37,578 nucleotides of DNA from REEB481 sp044360435 (lineage in GTDB: Bacteria > Bacteroidota > Bacteroidia > NS11-12g > UBA955), in the NCBI GenBank assembly GCA_044360435.1, contig JBIKKI010000005.1:1-37578 (forward strand), in the 5' to 3' direction. The position numbers and the translations under genes are program-made. This document shows positions 34,168 to 37,578 of the stretch, piece by piece. The notes under the pieces are model-generated. The model saw only the letters and a program-made list of their open reading frames with translations. It was not told where the DNA came from and did not search any database. Each line of letters opens with the position of its first letter. Position 1 is the first letter of the stretch.

Positions 34168-34761
34168 TTAGGGTTTATTAAAATCAACTTTAGGTGCTTT
34201 GTCGGCGCCTGCATCTGCCTGGAAGGCTGCTTTCTTTTCAAAGCCAAATATTCCGGCGAAGATGTTTCCGGGGAAACGGCGCACGGCAACGTTGTAATCC
34301 TTCACCGCGGTATTGTATTTATCGCGTTCGGCCTTAATGCGGTTTTCGGTTTCATCCAAAGAAACCATCAAATCGCGGAACCCCTGAACCGCCTGCAGCG
34401 TGGGATAATTCTCGGCCACTGCCAGCAAGCGTCCAATACCGCTGGAAAGTTTGGTCTGAGCTTCCTGAAATTTTGCGAGGTTCTCTTCGGAAAGCTGATC
34501 CGCAGAAAGCGTGATTTTAGAAGCTTCCGCGCGCGCATCCATTACCTGAGTAAGGGTTGATTTCTCGAAGTTGGCAGCGCCCTGAACGGTGCTTACCAGG
34601 TTGGGAATCAAATCGGCGCGGCGCTGATAGGCAGACTGTACATAACCCCAGGCGGTGCTTACCGATTCTTCGCGATTTACGAAGCGGTTGTAATTACAGG
34701 CTGCGGGAACAATCAACAGGATGGCCAGTCCGATGATGATCAGGAGTGATTTATTTTTCAT
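34168..34761 (-). CDS. lemA: LemA family protein
   Basis: A 197-aa LemA protein: N-terminal hydrophobic helix (about 5-22) with a lipobox-like PAAC, then the family signature YNRFV and a three-helix bundle with RRADLIPNLVSTVQG (about 48-62), ending in a short polar tail. The extracytoplasmic bundle's function is unknown. Its ATG overlaps the lipB stop codon (ATGA) and its stop abuts the GTG of the short TPM gene. Confidence 0.93.
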   Translation of the reverse strand: MKNKSLLIIIGLAILLIVPAACNYNRFVNREESVSTAWGYVQSAYQRRADLIPNLVSTVQGAANFEKSTLTQVMDARAEASKITLSADQLSEENLAKFQEAQTKLSSGIGRLLAVAENYPTLQAVQGFRDLMVSLDETENRIKAERDKYNTAVKDYNVAVRRFPGNIFAGIFGFEKKAAFQADAGADKAPKVDFNKP

Positions 34762-35453
34762 GGGTTCAATTCAATGTTTTGTTGTACAAAGTTAAAGGGG
34801 AAATAAGCCTGAAGGCATTGGAGCATCGCGTCAGCGGCTTCATTCATCGAAACATGTTCTCCTACCTCATTGCTGATCCCTGTAACCCCGCGATCAGGAA
34901 TGCCGCAGGGAACAATATGACCGAACCAGTTCAGGTCTGTATGCACATTCAAAGCAAGGCCATGCATGGTATAATGCCTGCTGCATCTGATGCCGATGGC
35001 TGCAATTTTGCGTTCGGCAGGAGTGCCGGAAGCCACCCAAACACCGGTTCTGCCGGCCACCAATCCCGCGCTGATACCAAAATGCGCTACGCAATCTATG
35101 ATGCTTTGCTCCAGCGCTTCCACAAAACGTTTCACACCCATGTTGAGCAATTCAAGATCGAACATGGGATAAACCACCAGCTGTCCGGGGCCGTGGAAGG
35201 TAACGTCACCACCGCGTTCAATTTCAAAAACATCGGCGCCTATACTGCGCAGCATTTCGGGCGTTGCCAGCATATTGCTTTGTTGGGCGTGCTTACCGAA
35301 GGTGTACACTGGCTGATGTTCCACAACAATCAATTTGTTTTCCGGAGCTAAACCCTTACTGCGCCGCTGCATGGCTTCTTCAAACCAGGCTCTTTGCAGG
35401 TTCAGTACCTTACCGTAGGGCTGCAAACCCAAATTGAACAGCGCTGCCTCCAT
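34758..35453 (-). CDS. lipB: Octanoyltransferase LipB
   Basis: Transfers the octanoyl group from octanoyl-ACP to lipoyl-domain lysines, the first step of lipoate synthesis. The 231-aa protein has RGGDVTFHGPGQ at 80-91, Lys149 (ERKIAAIGIR) and the acyl-accepting Cys183 (PCGIPDRGVTGI), the catalytic pair of E. coli LipB. lipA is not in the window. It heads the minus-strand lipB-lemA-TPM-TPM run and overlaps lemA as ATGA. Divergent from yraN, 44 bases away. Confidence 0.96.
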   Translation of the reverse strand: MEAALFNLGLQPYGKVLNLQRAWFEEAMQRRSKGLAPENKLIVVEHQPVYTFGKHAQQSNMLATPEMLRSIGADVFEIERGGDVTFHGPGQLVVYPMFDLELLNMGVKRFVEALEQSIIDCVAHFGISAGLVAGRTGVWVASGTPAERKIAAIGIRCSRHYTMHGLALNVHTDLNWFGHIVPCGIPDRGVTGISNEVGEHVSMNEAADAMLQCLQAYFPFNFVQQNIELNP

Positions 35454-35497
35454 GGCTCAAAGTTCGTATATTTCCCAGAGCTAATTTCTGTGTGAAG

Positions 35498-35851
35498 ATG
35501 AATCTGGGCAGGCAGGGTGAACAGGAAGCCTGTGCATACCTGGTACAAAGTGGCTATGAATTGCTGGAACGGAACTTTCGGGCCGGCCGCGATGAATTGG
35601 ACATCATTGCCCGTGATGCAGACATGCTGGTGGTATTTGAAGTAAAAACGCGCAGCAGCAACAGCCATGGGCATCCTGAATCATTCGTGGATGCAGCCAA
35701 GCAGCAGCGCATGGTTCGGGCTGCAGAACATTACCTGCATCATCATTGTCCACAGGCATCCCTGCGCTTTGATGTAATTTCTGTAGAAAAATCAGGTAAC
35801 TCGTTCATTATCAACCACTTCAAAGACGCTTTCTATCCCTATCAGTTTTAA
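35498..35851 (+). CDS. yraN: YraN family (UPF0102) nuclease-fold protein
   Basis: A 117-aa protein of the UPF0102 family with an endonuclease-like fold: LGRQGEQEACAYLVQSGYELLERNFRAGRDELDII followed by the FEVKTRS strand, giving the D-ExK arrangement of PD-(D/E)xK nucleases. Function not established; linked by others to DNA repair or recombination. ATG at 35498 is chosen; an in-frame GTG at 35492 would add two residues. TATATTTC at 35467-35474 is a 7-of-8 match to the -7 element. Confidence 0.92.
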   Translation: MNLGRQGEQEACAYLVQSGYELLERNFRAGRDELDIIARDADMLVVFEVKTRSSNSHGHPESFVDAAKQQRMVRAAEHYLHHHCPQASLRFDVISVEKSGNSFIINHFKDAFYPYQF

Positions 35852-35905
35852 CATCAACGCTTGAATTGTTCAAAACTCCAAAATAGGAAGGGGCCTTTGT
35901 CGTTA

Positions 35906-35913
35906 TATTTTTG
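35906..35913 (+). promoter_or_regulatory. Putative -7 promoter element before the TPR gene
   Basis: TATTTTTG matches TAnnTTTG exactly but ends only 5 bases before the ATG at 35919, so a transcript from it would be leaderless or nearly so. No -33 element found at proper spacing. Confidence 0.35.
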
Positions 35914-35918
35914 TGCAC

Positions 35919-37578
35919 ATGCCTTTCCGAAACCTCATCACCTGCGTCCTGTTTATGGGAGCGGTTGCAGTCCAGGCCCAGAAAACGGAATTGTTTTCCG
36001 GATCAGCAGTACACTACAGGCTTGGAGAAGAACTATTCAACAATGGCAAATGGAACGCTTCGGTTACGGAATTTGCGCAGTATCTGGAACAGGGAACTGA
36101 TGTTCAGATGCGCGCCGACGCTCAGTATTATGTGGCCATTGCCAAATTGCGTGCAGCGCACAGTGATGGCGAGGCCAGCGTCTTGGAATACCTGCGTAAC
36201 AATCCGGGTTCCTACAAAAACAACAACGCCAACCTGGCTTTGGGTGATTATTATTTCATGCAGGGGAAATTCAGCAGGGCCCTTCCCTATTACAAGCAGA
36301 CCGATCCTTCGGCCATTGCCTCCGGCGAGCGCGACCGACTCCGGTTTCACATGGGCTATTGCCAGGTTATGGGCCGCAGATACGATGATGCAAAAGCAAC
36401 GCTGGAACCTCTGGTAAAAAGCAACTCTGAATACGAAATGCGGGCAACCTACTATTACGGTTACGCCTGCTATTATACCGGCGACTATCAAAAAGCCCTG
36501 GAATCGTTTCGAAGTATTGAAGAAACAGGTCCTCAGAGTCTGCGGTTTTTCATGGCGCAGATTTATTACCTCAAGGGCGACTATCAGAAGGCAATTGGCT
36601 ATCTGGAGAAATCAACATCGGCCAGCTTCCGCAGTCGTTCCCTGTTTTTGAAAGGGAAATGCCACTACCGCATCAATGAGTTTGAATTGGCCGCCGACGC
36701 CTTTAACCGGAGTGGATTTACGCCCGACAGCATAGAGCGCCAGGAAACTTACGAGGTTGGCTACACTTTTTTCAAGGTACGTCAGTACAATGATGCCGTG
36801 CAATGGTTGCAGCTGATTGCCAACAATGGTGATTCTCTGGCCCAAACCGCCAGCCACAACCTGGCCGATGCTTTTTTAAAACTGGGCAGAAAACAGGATG
36901 CCTATAACGCATTCTTCGAAGCACAACGCAGCGATTTCAATAAAAAGGTTCAGGAAAACGCCATGCTGAACTATGCAAAACTTGCTGTTGAACTTGGCTT
37001 CCCGAAGGTTGCCATCAATTATTTGCAAAAGTTCACCGCCCAATTCCCTCAATCACCAGACCGCAGGGAAGCGCAAAAAATCCTGGCTACCTTGTTCCTC
37101 AGCTCGGACGATTACCGCACAGCCATCAACATTCTGGAGTCTATTGGAGAGATGGATGAAACGGCCCGCGAAACATACCAAAAGGTAACACTGTACCAGG
37201 GCCAGAAGTATTTCCGTGACCGCGATTTCGAAGCAGCATTTCAGATGTTCAACAAATCCCTGCTTGGTGGCAACGACCGTAAAATTCAGGGAGAAGCATC
37301 TTTCTGGAAGGCAGAAATCCTGCATGCCAGAGGCGCTTATGCCGATGCATTGGCCTCGTATCAGCGGTTCGCCGAAACGCCCGAATGCAGGAATCTGAGT
37401 TACTTTCCCCTGGTTTACTACGGAATGGGCTACTGCCGCTTCCGTGAGCGGAGGTTTGCAGAAGCATCTGTTTTTTTCAACCAGTACCGAAATGCGGCGC
37501 GCAACGGTGATTATCGAGAAGATATTTATACCGATGCAATGGCCCGCCTTGGCGACAGTTACTTTATGATTCGCAAAC
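35919..37578 (+). CDS. Tetratricopeptide-repeat protein (3' truncated by window edge)
   Basis: Starts with ATG at 35919 and is open to the end of the window (553 codons). Signal peptide of about 20 residues (MPFRNLITCVLFMGAVAVQA) precedes a run of TPR helices with recurring G-x-Y-x-x-A patterns (YYTGDYQKALESF, YYLKGDYQKAIGYLE, FRERRFAEASVFF). Similar periplasmic TPR proteins of about 1000 aa are common in Bacteroidota and serve as protein-interaction scaffolds; whether it belongs to T9SS or wall machinery cannot be told. The gene follows yraN by 67 bases. Confidence 0.9.
   Translation, partial: MPFRNLITCVLFMGAVAVQAQKTELFSGSAVHYRLGEELFNNGKWNASVTEFAQYLEQGTDVQMRADAQYYVAIAKLRAAHSDGEASVLEYLRNNPGSYKNNNANLALGDYYFMQGKFSRALPYYKQTDPSAIASGERDRLRFHMGYCQVMGRRYDDAKATLEPLVKSNSEYEMRATYYYGYACYYTGDYQKALESFRSIEETGPQSLRFFMAQIYYLKGDYQKAIGYLEKSTSASFRSRSLFLKGKCHYRINEFELAADAFNRSGFTPDSIERQETYEVGYTFFKVRQYNDAVQWLQLIANNGDSLAQTASHNLADAFLKLGRKQDAYNAFFEAQRSDFNKKVQENAMLNYAKLAVELGFPKVAINYLQKFTAQFPQSPDRREAQKILATLFLSSDDYRTAINILESIGEMDETARETYQKVTLYQGQKYFRDRDFEAAFQMFNKSLLGGNDRKIQGEASFWKAEILHARGAYADALASYQRFAETPECRNLSYFPLVYYGMGYCRFRERRFAEASVFFNQYRNAARNGDYREDIYTDAMARLGDSYFMIRK

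Noticed and set aside
1..37578. tRNA, rRNA, CRISPR, prophage, transposase or defence island
   Set aside because: No such genes, clover-leaf-like stretches, direct-repeat arrays or integrase-like proteins were seen on either strand; nearly all sequence is accounted for by ordinary chromosomal genes.

Overview
The window is a densely coded chromosomal segment of a Bacteroidota bacterium with roughly balanced base composition. Evidence: a PorW/SprE-type gliding and type IX secretion (T9SS) lipoprotein; a secreted protein ending in a T9SS type A-like sorting domain; DUF5686 and DUF5723 outer-membrane families; an F1Fo ATP synthase operon without beta and epsilon genes and with a signal-peptide-bearing, extended a subunit; and several start codons preceded closely by the Bacteroidota -7 promoter hexamer pattern TAnnTTTG. 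I cannot place it below phylum with confidence. No rRNA, tRNA, CRISPR array, insertion sequence, prophage or integrase is visible, and no stretch over 300 bases lacks a gene.

Layout. (1) 2-2227: C-terminal two thirds of an RND efflux permease, closed by a strong terminator. (2) 2305-5842, plus: a small four-helix membrane protein, an unrecognised 539-aa lipoprotein and a DUF5723 outer-membrane protein. (3) 5852-9695, minus: pdxA, yceD (DUF177), rpmF, plsX, fabH, the conserved ribosome/fatty-acid initiation cluster. (4) 9685-11157, minus: leucyl aminopeptidase. (5) 11217-17689, minus: ATP synthase genes atpB-E-F-H-A-G preceded by two small membrane genes (atpZ and an AtpI-like gene), a bactofilin and a short membrane protein resembling the N-terminus of M23 peptidases. 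(6) 17746-22582, plus: PorW/SprE lipoprotein and class A penicillin-binding protein. (7) 22587-25340: cyclophilin lipoprotein and YjbR-like protein (minus), then divergently a MORN-repeat protein and a uridine kinase (plus). (8) 25346-32999: DUF5686 outer-membrane protein (minus), then divergently a 1257-aa TraB/GumN protein and a T9SS cargo protein (plus). (9) 33006-35453, minus: lipB, lemA and two TPM-domain genes. (10) 35498-37578, plus: yraN and the start of a large TPR protein.

Most of the window is cell-envelope and core metabolic housekeeping. The best candidates for under-described biology are the two-gene TraB/GumN giant plus T9SS-cargo unit (27984-32999), the histidine-rich periplasmic extension of AtpB, the placement of a bactofilin and a peptidase-less M23-like anchor at the head of the ATP synthase operon, and several intercistronic hairpins with unusual positions. 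I saw no convincing defence system or mobile island.
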